Below, piece by piece: positions 34,870 through 43,855 of a DNA stretch of 64,000 nucleotides (its first letter is position 1; the number at the start of each line of letters is the position of its first letter). A program made the position numbers and the translations under genes. This stretch comes from Ruminococcus sp. FMBCY1 (lineage in GTDB: Bacteria > Bacillota > Clostridia > Oscillospirales > Acutalibacteraceae). The notes under the pieces are model-generated. The model did no database searches, had not been told where the DNA came from, and saw only the letters and a program-made list of their open reading frames with translations. The stretch covers positions 1,550,001-1,614,000 of the forward strand of contig NZ_CP074197.1 in the NCBI RefSeq assembly GCF_023921805.1, written 5' to 3'.

Positions 34870-36450
34870 TTATTTCTTTAATGTATTACAGCGAATGTTT
34901 TGTTGTATCATTGCCGATAATTCTTCCGTTATACTCTCCCCAACAGACTCAAATCTTGTACAGGCATAGCCTTTTTCACTATACTTCTGCAAAAAATGTC
35001 TGCTCGTTTCAATGTCTATCTCCTTTCCACCAAATGAAAAGCATACCTGTTTTACCTCAGGGTTTTCGGACAGGAAATTCTGAAGTGCTTTATCATCAGT
35101 TCCGCAAAGGCTCAAGCGTGTGGAGTTGAGCCATTCACGCTTGCTGTTATAAGCGATATTGCTCATAGTTGCGTCAGCCAATAAGTCAATCGGAGATTTA
35201 TATACAATAACTTTACTTTTATCGTAACCTTTTAAGTAGAAGCTATTTTTTGTTGACCCCGATACACTAACGGAATTATCGTTAATGCTTACGCTATAAG
35301 AATAAACAGGTGATCTACCTCGATTATGACCAACAAAAGAAATATTCTCTGCATCTGAGCAAATATAATTCTTGTTAATCAGCGTAGTAACAATTTCGGG
35401 TGCTATACCGAGCTTCTCCGTTAAGTAAGTATAAGCTGCCTGATTTTCTTTTTCTGTTGGTAGCTGTAAAGGCAAGTCCGGCATATTGTGTAGTTCAGCA
35501 TATCTGCACAAATCTTCGTTGTAGTCTTTTGTGCGTGGCAGGATTGTATCAACACGATAACCTTGATTTTTGTATTTTTCGGAAATGACCTCACAAGCTT
35601 TTCGGCCTGCGAGGTCATTATCTAATCGTAAGTTTATATGTCTGACTGTCTGATGATTTTGCAAAAAAGTTTCTAATGCTCTGTCAGATACACCGGCAAG
35701 ACTTAAGCGTGTGGCGTTAAGCCATTCTTGCGGATTACCTGTTTCGATATTGCACATTGTTGCGTGTGAAAGCAAATCAATAGGTGATTCAAATACATCT
35801 ACCGTTGTATTATCCTTTCCCATAACAGAAAATGATATACTCTTATCTGAACCGGGAGAGTCTTTTCTGTACTGCACTTCCGTTAAAGTGCCACGCACAG
35901 TAGCATATGCCGGCAGTTTATTTGTTCCGTAACCGACAAACACACAGTTGTGCATTACATCCTCGTATAAATACTTTTTGTGCATAAGCTCATTGACTAT
36001 TTCAGGAGCTATGCAGCGAGTTTTCGTTAAATAAGCAAATACTCGTTTGTACTTACCTTGTACAGCTACCGGCATTTGCAAATTTTTTTTTAGTTCTTCC
36101 GGAGGAAGCTGCTCCGCTTTTTTGTATTGCGGTACTGCAACGGAATTACTTTTGTTCACATTAAAAAGTGTCATCAGGGCTTCTTCATATGACTTGTTTT
36201 CCACTTTCATCATAAATTCTATAACATCAGAACCACCAAATCCTCTGCTGTTCCAATACCAACCTCGTCCGTCAGCACGCACAATAAAGCTATCGTGTTC
36301 CCTGCAACGCATCATAGTGCCTGCTTTCGTAAAATGATAGCCATATGTTCTTTCCAAGTATTCGAGCGTGGACATCTGTTTTGCCTGCTCCTTTTCCTCC
36401 CTTGTGAAATTGTAATATTCCTGACCGTCACGGCTTTTTATAACCTTCAT
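34870..36450 (-). CDS. Toprim/DUF3991-type primase-like protein with internal duplication
   Basis: This 526-residue protein has an N-terminal CHC2-like region (MRCREHDSFIVRADGRGWYWNSRG; only part of the zinc ligands is visible). Two related DUF3991-Toprim modules follow. Module 1 (about residues 125-325) has VFESPIDLLSHATM and the Toprim acidic motif LRLDNDLAGRKA. Module 2 (about 340-515) has VYKSPIDLLADATM but reads FSFGGKEIDIETS where the acidic motif should be. Such proteins are common on Gram-positive conjugative elements and may prime or process transferred DNA. It is adjacent to the small membrane gene upstream (2-base gap). Confidence 0.82.
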   Translation of the reverse strand: MKVIKSRDGQEYYNFTREEKEQAKQMSTLEYLERTYGYHFTKAGTMMRCREHDSFIVRADGRGWYWNSRGFGGSDVIEFMMKVENKSYEEALMTLFNVNKSNSVAVPQYKKAEQLPPEELKKNLQMPVAVQGKYKRVFAYLTKTRCIAPEIVNELMHKKYLYEDVMHNCVFVGYGTNKLPAYATVRGTLTEVQYRKDSPGSDKSISFSVMGKDNTTVDVFESPIDLLSHATMCNIETGNPQEWLNATRLSLAGVSDRALETFLQNHQTVRHINLRLDNDLAGRKACEVISEKYKNQGYRVDTILPRTKDYNEDLCRYAELHNMPDLPLQLPTEKENQAAYTYLTEKLGIAPEIVTTLINKNYICSDAENISFVGHNRGRSPVYSYSVSINDNSVSVSGSTKNSFYLKGYDKSKVIVYKSPIDLLADATMSNIAYNSKREWLNSTRLSLCGTDDKALQNFLSENPEVKQVCFSFGGKEIDIETSRHFLQKYSEKGYACTRFESVGESITEELSAMIQQNIRCNTLKK

Positions 36451-36452
36451 AA

Positions 36453-36764
36453 TTAGTCCTCCTTGTTATTATTTCTGTCAGCTTCGGCAATTCTTTTACG
36501 CATTAAATGTAAATGAAAAGTCAGTGCTATGACAGGTAATGTGTTTATTAAAATAAGTGTGTTGTTTCCAACACATAAGCCGACAACCGTAATAATTGCA
36601 ACAATAATTGCAGAAAAAAGCACCAACTTCTTAATTGAAATCGGTGCTTTATCTTTTCCTGGCATTTTGTTGTACGCAATAAATCTGAAATGCAGCTCTC
36701 GCCGATAATAATTAACTGCAATCAGATAATAAATGTAGAATATTGAAATTATAATTATACTCAA
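36453..36764 (-). CDS. Small membrane protein, unknown
   Basis: The 103-residue protein has three hydrophobic segments (about residues 2-18, 47-66 and 70-86) and a basic, hydrophilic C-terminus (MRKRIAEADRNNN). No family is recognised. It sits directly before the Toprim gene, and the dispersed palindrome lies about 20 bases upstream of its start. Confidence 0.6.
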   Translation of the reverse strand: MSIIIISIFYIYYLIAVNYYRRELHFRFIAYNKMPGKDKAPISIKKLVLFSAIIVAIITVVGLCVGNNTLILINTLPVIALTFHLHLMRKRIAEADRNNNKED

Positions 36765-36782
36765 AACTAACTACCTCCAAAG

Positions 36783-36797
36783 CGGACAATTTGTCCA
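36783..36797. repeat. Dispersed palindrome, copy 2 (one mismatch)
   Basis: CGGACAATTTGTCCA, the same palindrome with the last base changed. It lies about 20 bases upstream of the small membrane gene start. Confidence 0.7.
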
Positions 36798-36801
36798 CTA
36801 A

Positions 36802-36833
36802 CAAAAAACAGCCACAGAAAAGCTCTGCGACTG
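36802..36833 (-). terminator. Terminator downstream of the toxin transcript
   Basis: Arms at 36809-36818 and 36824-36833 pair fully with two G-U pairs. On the - strand TTTTTTGTT follows. Confidence 0.65.
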
Positions 36834-36862
36834 TTGACATAAATTTTTGATTGTGATAATAT
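36834..36862 (+). promoter_or_regulatory. Possible promoter of the antisense RNA
   Basis: TTGACA (36834-36839), 17 bases, TAATAT (36857-36862). Another TATAAT lies 3 bases on but with a 20-base spacer. Confidence 0.5.
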
Positions 36863-36869
36863 AATAGTG

Positions 36870-36960
36870 TAAAGAAACGGTTTTAGCTGTTTCGCTTACA
36901 AAATGGTTATATTAAATGACAACCGCCTTGTATTCGCAGTACAGGGCGGTTATTTCTTTC
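36870..36960 (+). ncRNA. Candidate antitoxin antisense RNA
   Basis: It runs from the promoter at 36834 through a GAAAC/GTTTC hairpin and ends at CAACCGCCTTGT...ACAGGGCGGTTATTTC, a terminator on the + strand. It is complementary to the 3' part of the toxin message, the convergent layout known from Fst/par systems. Confidence 0.5.
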
Positions 36961-37033
36961 TTATGTTCTTTATGATTTCATTTACTACTGTCAAAGCAAT
37001 AGCAAATGTGAGTAATAAAATTACATCAGTCAT
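36950..37033 (-). CDS. 27-residue putative type I toxin (holin-like/Fst-like)
   Basis: This short ORF encodes a single hydrophobic helix (VILLLTFAIALTVV) followed by a polar tail ending KNIRKK, the usual layout of membrane-acting type I toxins. The message has a strong SD (GGGGGTGA), a near-consensus promoter at 37096-37124 and a stem (AACCGCCCTGT/ACAAGGCGGTT) right after the stop. It is too short for normal ORF calling. The family assignment rests on layout and size, not on a conserved catalytic residue. Confidence 0.65.
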   Translation of the reverse strand: MTDVILLLTFAIALTVVNEIIKNIRKK

Positions 37034-37095
37034 TAAGATACTCACCCCCTTTCGCAAGGGAGCTGAAACAGCCGCCACCGTTTCCTTACTTGAAC

Positions 37096-37124
37096 ATTAT
37101 ATCAGACAATCAGCATATTTGCAA
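37096..37124 (-). promoter_or_regulatory. Toxin promoter
   Basis: On the - strand TTGCAA (37119-37124), 17 bases, TATAAT (37096-37101). It leaves a leader of about 55 bases before the toxin SD. Confidence 0.75.
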
Positions 37125-37159
37125 GATAACCAGCAGAATAAGAAAAACGCAATACAAGT

Positions 37160-38059
37160 TCATTTTTTGCGCTTGCTGTGCGAGTCATTGCATTTGAACG
37201 GATTTTTTAAGTGATATAAGGTTAAATTACATCTATACTTTAAGTATAATCTAATTCTATTCTTTTTTCTGTTGGTATAAAAGTGGGTACTATCATATGT
37301 ACTGCAAAAAAATGGACTACCCCTTGTTACAAAAAATAAATTTTTCCTACTTTTCCTCTTGACAAATGCAACCGTTTGTTTTACACTTGTAAGTGAAGAT
37401 GCATATGCTAATTTATAGCATATATTTAGACCTTGTCGAAGTAGTGAGCGGCAAGGTCTTTTCCTTTTTCTCCTAAATTTATAGGTATATTGCAAAGGAA
37501 TAACCTTGTAATGATTATCAGAAAAGCTGCCGTCACTTTTTTTAATTCTATACTTCCTTACGAGCTTCATTGAAATAAGCTCCTTTACAGTCTTAACTAC
37601 AACTGTACGCTTAATTCCTAAAGCGTTGGCAATATCATTAAAGCTGTTCCAACAACGCTTATTAGATGGATTCGCAGCCTTGCAGAAGAATAAATACATT
37701 CTAAACTGAGCTGATGTAAGTTTATGCTTAAATATTTTACGGTCAACAAAGAAATAGTTTTTTCTCATAACCGGCAGGGTATATACATATGCGTCCAGCT
37801 TATGGTAATCGGCATAATAGCGTCTAATAGCTCGAATATAGCCGTATAAGGAAAGTTTGGCAATAGCCGATGAAACTGTTCGTGCAGAAGAAAAGCCGCA
37901 AATACGGGCAATTGTGGCTTGATTTACCTTGATATACTTCTGCCCTCTGTATATCGATTTAGAGCGTAGCGAATGGAGAGCCGCAAGGACTTTGATTTCT
38001 CCGGCAGAGAGCTTACCGCCAAAAATATCGTTAGGCATTTTAAAAAGATTTCTGTTCAT
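37160..38059 (-). CDS. Winged-helix replication-initiator-like DNA-binding protein
   Basis: The 299-residue protein starts MNRNLFKMPNDIFGGKLSAG. It has a first winged-helix/HTH (VNQATIARICGFSSARTVSSAIAKLSLYGYI) near residues 50-80. A second HTH (SFNDIANALGIKRTVVVKTVKELISMKLV) lies near 145-175. The C-terminal ~80 residues are strongly basic. Two HTH units are typical of RepA/RepB-like initiators and of regulators on conjugative elements. The ATG at 38059 has GAGGTGA upstream and is preferred to the one at 38077. Confidence 0.7.
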   Translation of the reverse strand: MNRNLFKMPNDIFGGKLSAGEIKVLAALHSLRSKSIYRGQKYIKVNQATIARICGFSSARTVSSAIAKLSLYGYIRAIRRYYADYHKLDAYVYTLPVMRKNYFFVDRKIFKHKLTSAQFRMYLFFCKAANPSNKRCWNSFNDIANALGIKRTVVVKTVKELISMKLVRKYRIKKSDGSFSDNHYKVIPLQYTYKFRRKRKRPCRSLLRQGLNICYKLAYASSLTSVKQTVAFVKRKSRKNLFFVTRGSPFFCSTYDSTHFYTNRKKNRIRLYLKYRCNLTLYHLKNPFKCNDSHSKRKK

Positions 38060-38117
38060 AAATTCACCTCGTTTCATTAATACAATAGGCTTTTTTAGTT
38101 GTTCTATATCAGAGCAA

Positions 38118-38154
38118 TTAAAAAAGCCTGTTGTTTTTTCAACAGACTTTTTGA
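38118..38154. terminator. Terminator upstream of the winged-helix gene
   Basis: CTGTTG (38128-38133) pairs with CAACAG (38140-38145), with T-runs on both sides. A second long stem (38088-38127) overlaps. On the - strand it ends the receiver/Ig gene transcript. Confidence 0.75.
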
Positions 38155-38187
38155 CTTACTTCGCATTAGGAAATTCAAAATGCAACT

Positions 38188-39606
38188 TTATTCAATAATT
38201 AATTTTGCTGTATATTCTCTGCCTGTGCTGTTATTGGTTGCCGTAATAGTAACCGTTGTTCTTGATTTTGCTTTAATTTGTATTCTATTTGTTCCTCCGC
38301 CTATTATTTGAACTGCACTTGGGTTGCTAATATTGAATGAACAGTTATTTGCATTAATAAGAGTAAAGGTGATCACCTCATTAATATTACAATACTTTTC
38401 AGCCGGTGTTATGTATACACTGTCTTGAGTTTCCTTTTCTTTGACTACAACAGTGCAAGTTGCAGAATGATTACCGGCAGTTGCAGTTATATAAGCTGTA
38501 CCCGCAGAATGGGAAACTACATAGCCGTTATTTACTGTAGCTACATTAGAATTTGATGTGCTCCAGCTGACTGACTTATTTGTTGCATTTGAGGGAGTTA
38601 TATTAGCAGATAAGTTTATACTTTCACCCGCTGTTAAAGTTTTTGAAAGATAATTAAGTGATATACCACTTACCTCTATATCCTTGCTCTGATTGCTTGA
38701 GTAATTATATTCAGGCTTGCTTACTGTAACATAACTATGAGAACCTGCGTTGTTTCCACCGTTGTTATTCTGATTATCATTTGAGTTGTGATTGTTGTTG
38801 CTTTGATTATTATTATTTCTACTCTCGCTCTTGAAACGACTTTCTTCTTTTGTGTCGTTCTGATGGCTATTGCTTACGGTAGCAATGGCAGCAGTTGCAG
38901 GTTGAGTATTGTCGGCTGCAACAGTTGCAACGGACACTGTTGCCTGTGCAGGAATGGTTACACTTTGGATTGATACAGGTTGAGTTTGATTAGCTGTAGT
39001 AGTAACAACTTCTTTAATACTTGATGTTGTTTCTGCTGATGGTTTATCCGTTGCTTTATTACAGGATTTGACACACAGTGCAACAACAATCAATACCACA
39101 ACAGCTACAAAAGGAATTAACAATAGCGGATTAAATTTAAAGTCTTTCCTCTTTTTCTTGTTCTTAATTTTTTTCGGCTTTCGAGTCGGTGTTTTCTTAG
39201 GTGCTTTTTCTACAGGCTTTGGAACTTCTTTGCTCTCATTGTCAATGCCGGTCACAACATTATCCCCTGTTGATTCAAGTATCTGAGCGAGCTTAGCACT
39301 TGATATTGCACCTTTAATTACAGAAGCAGACGGGAATATTCTGCTCTCGTCTGCTTCTGCCAATACTACTATTTTGATGTAGTTGTATGTATTGCCTATC
39401 TGTTCGGTTATCTGCGGCAAAAGATTATTATAATCTACTGCCGTATCAATAATTATTGCATTAGGTGTATAGCGAGTTCCAATTTCTGTAACTAATGTTT
39501 GAGATACTGTATTAATTACACCTATGGTTTTAGTATTTTTCAGCTTATTAATAATATCCGTATATGCTTTGCCGTTGACCCTGTCGGCTACAATTAATAC
39601 ATTCAT
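38188..39606 (-). CDS. Receiver-like domain + TM + Q/N-rich linker + bacterial Ig-like (Big_2) protein
   Basis: In this 472-residue protein, residues 1-125 look like a receiver/CpaE-type alpha/beta fold (MNVLIVADRVNGKAYTD, PNAIIIDTAVDYNN, YIKIVVLAEADES). A Lys-rich stretch (RKPKKIKNKKKRKDFKF) and one membrane helix (LLLIPFVAVVVLIVVALCV) follow, then an outside Ser/Thr/Asn-rich linker. A Big_2 domain comes next (ISLNYLSKTLTAGESINLSANITPSN) and then a last beta domain. It spans the membrane, linking a cytoplasmic sensor-like domain to an adhesive surface domain. Its start codon lies 8 bases inside the VirB4 stop region, so it is coupled to virB4. Confidence 0.75.
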   Translation of the reverse strand: MNVLIVADRVNGKAYTDIINKLKNTKTIGVINTVSQTLVTEIGTRYTPNAIIIDTAVDYNNLLPQITEQIGNTYNYIKIVVLAEADESRIFPSASVIKGAISSAKLAQILESTGDNVVTGIDNESKEVPKPVEKAPKKTPTRKPKKIKNKKKRKDFKFNPLLLIPFVAVVVLIVVALCVKSCNKATDKPSAETTSSIKEVVTTTANQTQPVSIQSVTIPAQATVSVATVAADNTQPATAAIATVSNSHQNDTKEESRFKSESRNNNNQSNNNHNSNDNQNNNGGNNAGSHSYVTVSKPEYNYSSNQSKDIEVSGISLNYLSKTLTAGESINLSANITPSNATNKSVSWSTSNSNVATVNNGYVVSHSAGTAYITATAGNHSATCTVVVKEKETQDSVYITPAEKYCNINEVITFTLINANNCSFNISNPSAVQIIGGGTNRIQIKAKSRTTVTITATNNSTGREYTAKLIIE

Positions 39607-39613
39607 TGTATCA

Positions 39614-42043
39614 TCACTCTTTCTTTTGGTCAGCCATTTTGGTTGAGAACAACTTGTACACAGCTGAATTTTTATTAATCTGATTATCAAATGGGATTAT
39701 CTGCTTACCGTTCTTAATCAGACCTTTGCCGGGCTCATCAATATCAAGATAAGCCGCCTGTTTTTCTGATAATTTGAACATACTCTTAATCTTATCTAAG
39801 TCTGTTTCATTCTGAGCCAACATAATGCAAAAATTGCTGTTTTGTAGCATTTTTGTTGCCTGCGGGCTTTCCATAACTTCTGACATATTTTGTGTGTAAC
39901 CTGACGCTACACCTCCATACTTACGAATTCTTTTATACACGTTTTCGAAGAAATCGCCTGTTCTAAACACACCGTTTGTATCTCGGAAGAACATAGAAAA
40001 CTCATCCGTAGTAAACCAAGTACGAATACCTCGTTTTCGGTTTTCAATAACCTTTTGCCAAATACTTTCAAGAATTACAAGAGAGCCAATGTCAGAGAGC
40101 TGCTTGCCCATTTCTTGTACATCATAGATAATAATTCTCTTGTTAAGGTCAACATTGGTATGATGAGCAAATGTGCTGAAGTTACCTTTAACATACAGTT
40201 CAAGTTTAAGTGCCATATCCTTTGCTTCCTTTTCGGTCTGGGCAAGCAAAATGTTGTAGAAATCTACGAGCGTTGGCAAATATTTTTTGTCACCATCATT
40301 AGCCAAGAAATCTTGATACACTAAGTTTACACATCTGTCAAGTACAGTTTTTTCGTTTGCAGTAAGCCCAGAGCCTTTTACACATTCGCAAAATGTCATT
40401 ATAAAGTCTGTCTTGAGAGCGACGGCGGATTGACCCTCGTCTGTATATGTTATATCAGTATCAAATAAGTTTATATGCGTATTTGTGTTTGGCGAAACAG
40501 TAATCACCTGTGCGTCAAAAGCATTATTCTTAGTCATTGCTGCCATATATTCCCTCTCAGGGTCAAGAAAAATAAATACATCATCAGGATACTTCAATGC
40601 TCCGTTCAGAAACTCCAACTTGCCTGCCATTGATTTACCTGCACCCGAAGTGCCGACGACAAAGCCGTTAGCGTTAAGTCCCTCACTTCTGTCTATAATA
40701 ATCGGCATATGCGTAATCTGATTAATGCCGTAGCATATTCCCGACTGGATAATATTGTTTTGATAAGTAAAAGGAATGAGATTCGCTACCTCATCAGTAG
40801 CGAAGTAAAACGGTTGCCCCAGCAAAGTTTTATCATCGGACAAAGCCGGCTGAGCAAATGGCAATATACACTGCAAACCTTTTTCTTGAATTGTAGCGCC
40901 TGTCAGTACATCAAGTGTAACCTGATGTCTGCGAGCTGTTTGCTTAATATAATCTCTTAGGTCATTGAGTTCTTTAAGGCTGTTAGCTGCAACATAGATA
41001 TACATAGCAAATTCAAACAAATCACAGTCTGTAGATGATAATTTTTCCTCAAGAGCTTCAAGCTCTTTTTTTCTCCTCTGCAAAGACCAAGGAATGAAAC
41101 TACTACCACCACTTGCACCACTACGCTTATAATTTATCTCAAGTCTACGGTCAATTCTACCCTGTAGGTCATTCATCTGCTCCTTGAGAATGTCAAGGCT
41201 CGTGTCCTTTTCAAGTCTTGAAAAATGCTTACTGACAATGATTTTAGAAGAATTGTCAAGCAAGTCCATAACAAACTCATCATCACAAGTTCTTGAAAAC
41301 CTTTTTGCGAACATCACACAAGAATAATCTAAGCCGACTTCATTGTATTTGGAAGCAAACTTAAATGATGACGGTGCAAGATAATCTTTAAGATTTACAT
41401 CTACATTGAAAAAAGATGTAGGGAGTAAAAACTGTTCAGGATTAGAAAAGTGGTAAATGCGATGAATGATTTCAAAACTTTTCTCAGGCGGGAGAAGTTC
41501 AGTCTTGATATTAATCTCAGCAAACTGAGCTGCAATTTCATTATAATGCTTAAAAAGTACATTGATACTATCCATTTTCACAACAGGCTTAAATGAAAGA
41601 GCACCATATATTTGCTGTTCACAAGAACTGTTCTCGGCTTCTGCGATGATAGCTTTTTGCTTCTCAACAAAGCTATCATATATTTCTTGAGTACAAACAC
41701 CATTGTATTGCGGAACTAAAGCATCTACATAATTATTAATGTCAATGTCTGTATTAACAATAAATTCTTGATATTTAACCTCAGACGGCAAACAGTTAAG
41801 AAGTTTTTGATACCTTTTGTATATGCCGTTACGCTCATTATCTTTAAACACCTTATAATCAATGTTTGGAATATAAAAAATCAGGGAATATGTATCACCT
41901 ATACGAAAAATGCCATTATCATAAATCTCGTCAAAAGGAATAGTATCCTGAGCGGTTTTCTTTACTTTTTTAGACTGTGACTTTTTTCTCTGCGGGTTTT
42001 CTTTTTCCTGTTCAACATATATTTTACTCGTCGTTTTCTTCAT
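39614..42043 (-). CDS. VirB4/TraE-type conjugation ATPase
   Basis: This 809-residue type IV secretion ATPase powers the conjugative channel at the membrane. It has a Walker A motif (GTSGAGKSMAGK) near residue 467 and FIFLDPEREYMAAM after it. RIIIYDVQEMGKQL is the Walker B region, and TWFTTDEFSMFFRD and GVASGYTQNMSEVM follow. The N-terminal ~450 residues are the less conserved family domain. Length is normal. It overlaps the PrgI-like gene by 20 bases, consistent with operon translation. Confidence 0.95.
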   Translation of the reverse strand: MKKTTSKIYVEQEKENPQRKKSQSKKVKKTAQDTIPFDEIYDNGIFRIGDTYSLIFYIPNIDYKVFKDNERNGIYKRYQKLLNCLPSEVKYQEFIVNTDIDINNYVDALVPQYNGVCTQEIYDSFVEKQKAIIAEAENSSCEQQIYGALSFKPVVKMDSINVLFKHYNEIAAQFAEINIKTELLPPEKSFEIIHRIYHFSNPEQFLLPTSFFNVDVNLKDYLAPSSFKFASKYNEVGLDYSCVMFAKRFSRTCDDEFVMDLLDNSSKIIVSKHFSRLEKDTSLDILKEQMNDLQGRIDRRLEINYKRSGASGGSSFIPWSLQRRKKELEALEEKLSSTDCDLFEFAMYIYVAANSLKELNDLRDYIKQTARRHQVTLDVLTGATIQEKGLQCILPFAQPALSDDKTLLGQPFYFATDEVANLIPFTYQNNIIQSGICYGINQITHMPIIIDRSEGLNANGFVVGTSGAGKSMAGKLEFLNGALKYPDDVFIFLDPEREYMAAMTKNNAFDAQVITVSPNTNTHINLFDTDITYTDEGQSAVALKTDFIMTFCECVKGSGLTANEKTVLDRCVNLVYQDFLANDGDKKYLPTLVDFYNILLAQTEKEAKDMALKLELYVKGNFSTFAHHTNVDLNKRIIIYDVQEMGKQLSDIGSLVILESIWQKVIENRKRGIRTWFTTDEFSMFFRDTNGVFRTGDFFENVYKRIRKYGGVASGYTQNMSEVMESPQATKMLQNSNFCIMLAQNETDLDKIKSMFKLSEKQAAYLDIDEPGKGLIKNGKQIIPFDNQINKNSAVYKLFSTKMADQKKE

Positions 42044-42347
42044 AGTATTTAGCTCCTTTGCTTTGGTAAGGTCTGTAAACAGGACCTTTCATACACACAA
42101 TAAAATGTTTGATAAGGCTCATACCGTTCACTCTTACTATACTTATAAGAATTGTAGAAACTACTTCTACAAAAATCAATGCCATAACTAATTCCGTCGG
42201 TAATTTTAAAACGAATAACAGTATAACAAGTGTAGCTATTACCGTCACTCCACCTATAACTATTCCTATAATTTGCTTAATTGTCAATCCAAACATTTTT
42301 TCATAAGGTCTGATAGTTTGTTGCTTCGTCATCTGTACTTTTCTCAT
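42024..42347 (-). CDS. PrgI/VirB3-like small membrane protein
   Basis: The 107-residue protein has two hydrophobic segments (IIGIVIGGVTVIATLVILLFVL and LVMALIFVEVVSTILISIV) and a short tail ending in acidic residues. Its position immediately before VirB4, the overlap with it and the size match PrgI/VirB3-type components of Gram-positive conjugation machines. Sequence identity is not distinctive, so the assignment leans on context. Confidence 0.7.
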   Translation of the reverse strand: MRKVQMTKQQTIRPYEKMFGLTIKQIIGIVIGGVTVIATLVILLFVLKLPTELVMALIFVEVVSTILISIVRVNGMSLIKHFIVCMKGPVYRPYQSKGAKYYEENDE

Positions 42348-42359
42348 ATTAACCTCCCA

Positions 42360-43796
42360 CTACACTGAAACTAAATCTGTCAAAACTTTTGGTGGCTTTC
42401 TAACAATATGACAACAAGCTATAAGAATTAAAGCTGTTGCAAAATTTTTACCGAACCAAGATAATACGCCCTGTGCAGTTGAAGCAGATGTAAGGCTATC
42501 ACTTATCCATACAGTGCCGACAGCATATACTGCTGCTACAAAAAGCAAATAACAACAAGTAGATAAAAACGCTGCCATAAATTTTTTAAAATAGGGTCTT
42601 GTTTCTTCTCCAATTAAAGTAGAAAAGAATAATGGCGAAATAGTAACTAATGCTGTTATTTCAAATCCTCTCGCAATAAGTTTAATAACAACGCTAAGTA
42701 TGCAGAATATAACAGCACCTTCAAGTATTAGTTCAGGCAAACTGTGTGAAAAAGAAGTAATAAGATTAATAATAGCTCCTATTCCTCCAAAAGCATCGTT
42801 ATCGACCACAGATTGATTGCTGCTCGCATTATATGCATCAAAAATAGTCTGACTGTATGTAAATGTATTTATAACTTGAGAAGTTAAACTATTAACTATT
42901 GCTAAGACATATATACATATGTTTATAGATAAGTCTATCCAGACTTTAATAAGCAAGACTCTTGCAAATATTTTAAAAAGCCCTTTAGCTTCCATTAACT
43001 CAAACTGTAAAGCCGAACGAGATACATTTATACCAAATAGCACACCAGCCAAACCATATGCAAAAGCCTTAATAATAGGACTTACCGTATTAGCTATATC
43101 TTTAATATTATCCGAAGTCCAGGAAACACCGAATAAATATGATGTAGATGTAGAACCTGTACCGATTGCTTTAATCAGCACACCGAGTTCATTCCACAAA
43201 GTTGTAAATATCTCATATCCGTTTTTTCCAAGAATTTCAACAGTATCGGAAGCAGTAAATTTTGCTGATGTATAAGATGAATAAATTTTAGTAGTTAATT
43301 GATAAAGTTCATTGTATTTATCCGTGATGTTACTAATCATATTTTGATATACTTCAGTTGTAACTTCTTTACCATTTACAACAGGAATATTACTACCTCC
43401 ACCACAAATTTGATCCACATCATCTATTAAATTGCTTATTTCTGAATATAAATTATTCCATTCCGAGCCATAGTTCGCTGCTAATACTTGGTCACCGTTC
43501 GCACGAATATAATTAAGTTGATTAACAATATTCTGTTCGGGATTGGTATTTACCAAATAACCATTGAACTTAGACGATAAATCATCAGCATTGTTATAAC
43601 ATCTTTTTCTGACTTCTGACCAATCACTTTTATCTACAAACGAATGAAAATAGCTTGTATCAACTCTATCAAGAACAAGTCCCCAGGAAGTTGATACCGC
43701 AAAAGCCGAAATGGAAGATATTGATAACAATGTAATAACGATAAAAACTATACCGATTATTTTACGATTTGTTTTTTTATTAATACGTTTTTTCAA
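42360..43796 (-). CDS. VirB6/TrbL-like conjugal transfer membrane protein
   Basis: The 478-residue protein has an N-terminal signal anchor (IIGIVFIVITLLSISSISAFA), a soluble ~190-residue outer region, and then about six membrane segments in the C-terminal half (AFAYGLAGVLFGINV, LSINICIYVLAIVNSL, LILEGAVIFCILSVVIKLI). This matches the VirB6/TrbL channel component. The start is TTG, supported by GGAGGTG about 9 bases upstream. A 32-bp hairpin separates it from the pilin-like gene. Confidence 0.75.
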   Translation of the reverse strand: MKKRINKKTNRKIIGIVFIVITLLSISSISAFAVSTSWGLVLDRVDTSYFHSFVDKSDWSEVRKRCYNNADDLSSKFNGYLVNTNPEQNIVNQLNYIRANGDQVLAANYGSEWNNLYSEISNLIDDVDQICGGGSNIPVVNGKEVTTEVYQNMISNITDKYNELYQLTTKIYSSYTSAKFTASDTVEILGKNGYEIFTTLWNELGVLIKAIGTGSTSTSYLFGVSWTSDNIKDIANTVSPIIKAFAYGLAGVLFGINVSRSALQFELMEAKGLFKIFARVLLIKVWIDLSINICIYVLAIVNSLTSQVINTFTYSQTIFDAYNASSNQSVVDNDAFGGIGAIINLITSFSHSLPELILEGAVIFCILSVVIKLIARGFEITALVTISPLFFSTLIGEETRPYFKKFMAAFLSTCCYLLFVAAVYAVGTVWISDSLTSASTAQGVLSWFGKNFATALILIACCHIVRKPPKVLTDLVSV

Positions 43797-43812
43797 TCAA
43801 AAATGCACCTCC

Positions 43813-43844
43813 ATTGTGGCCATACATAAATGTACAGCCACAAT
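43813..43844 (-). promoter_or_regulatory. Hairpin between the pilin-like and VirB6-like genes
   Basis: ATTGTGGC (43813-43820 on + strand in complement form) and GCCACAAT (43837-43844), with an inner TACAT/ATGTA stem. It lies right before the SD of the VirB6-like gene and lacks a U-tract. It could stabilise the pilin message or limit downstream translation. Confidence 0.5.
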
Positions 43845-43855
43845 TTTTTTGAAAA

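Noticed and set aside
36903..37214. + strand 103-codon frame
   Set aside because: It is antisense to the better-supported toxin ORF and to the 3' end of the winged-helix gene, has no SD, and starts inside the candidate antisense RNA.
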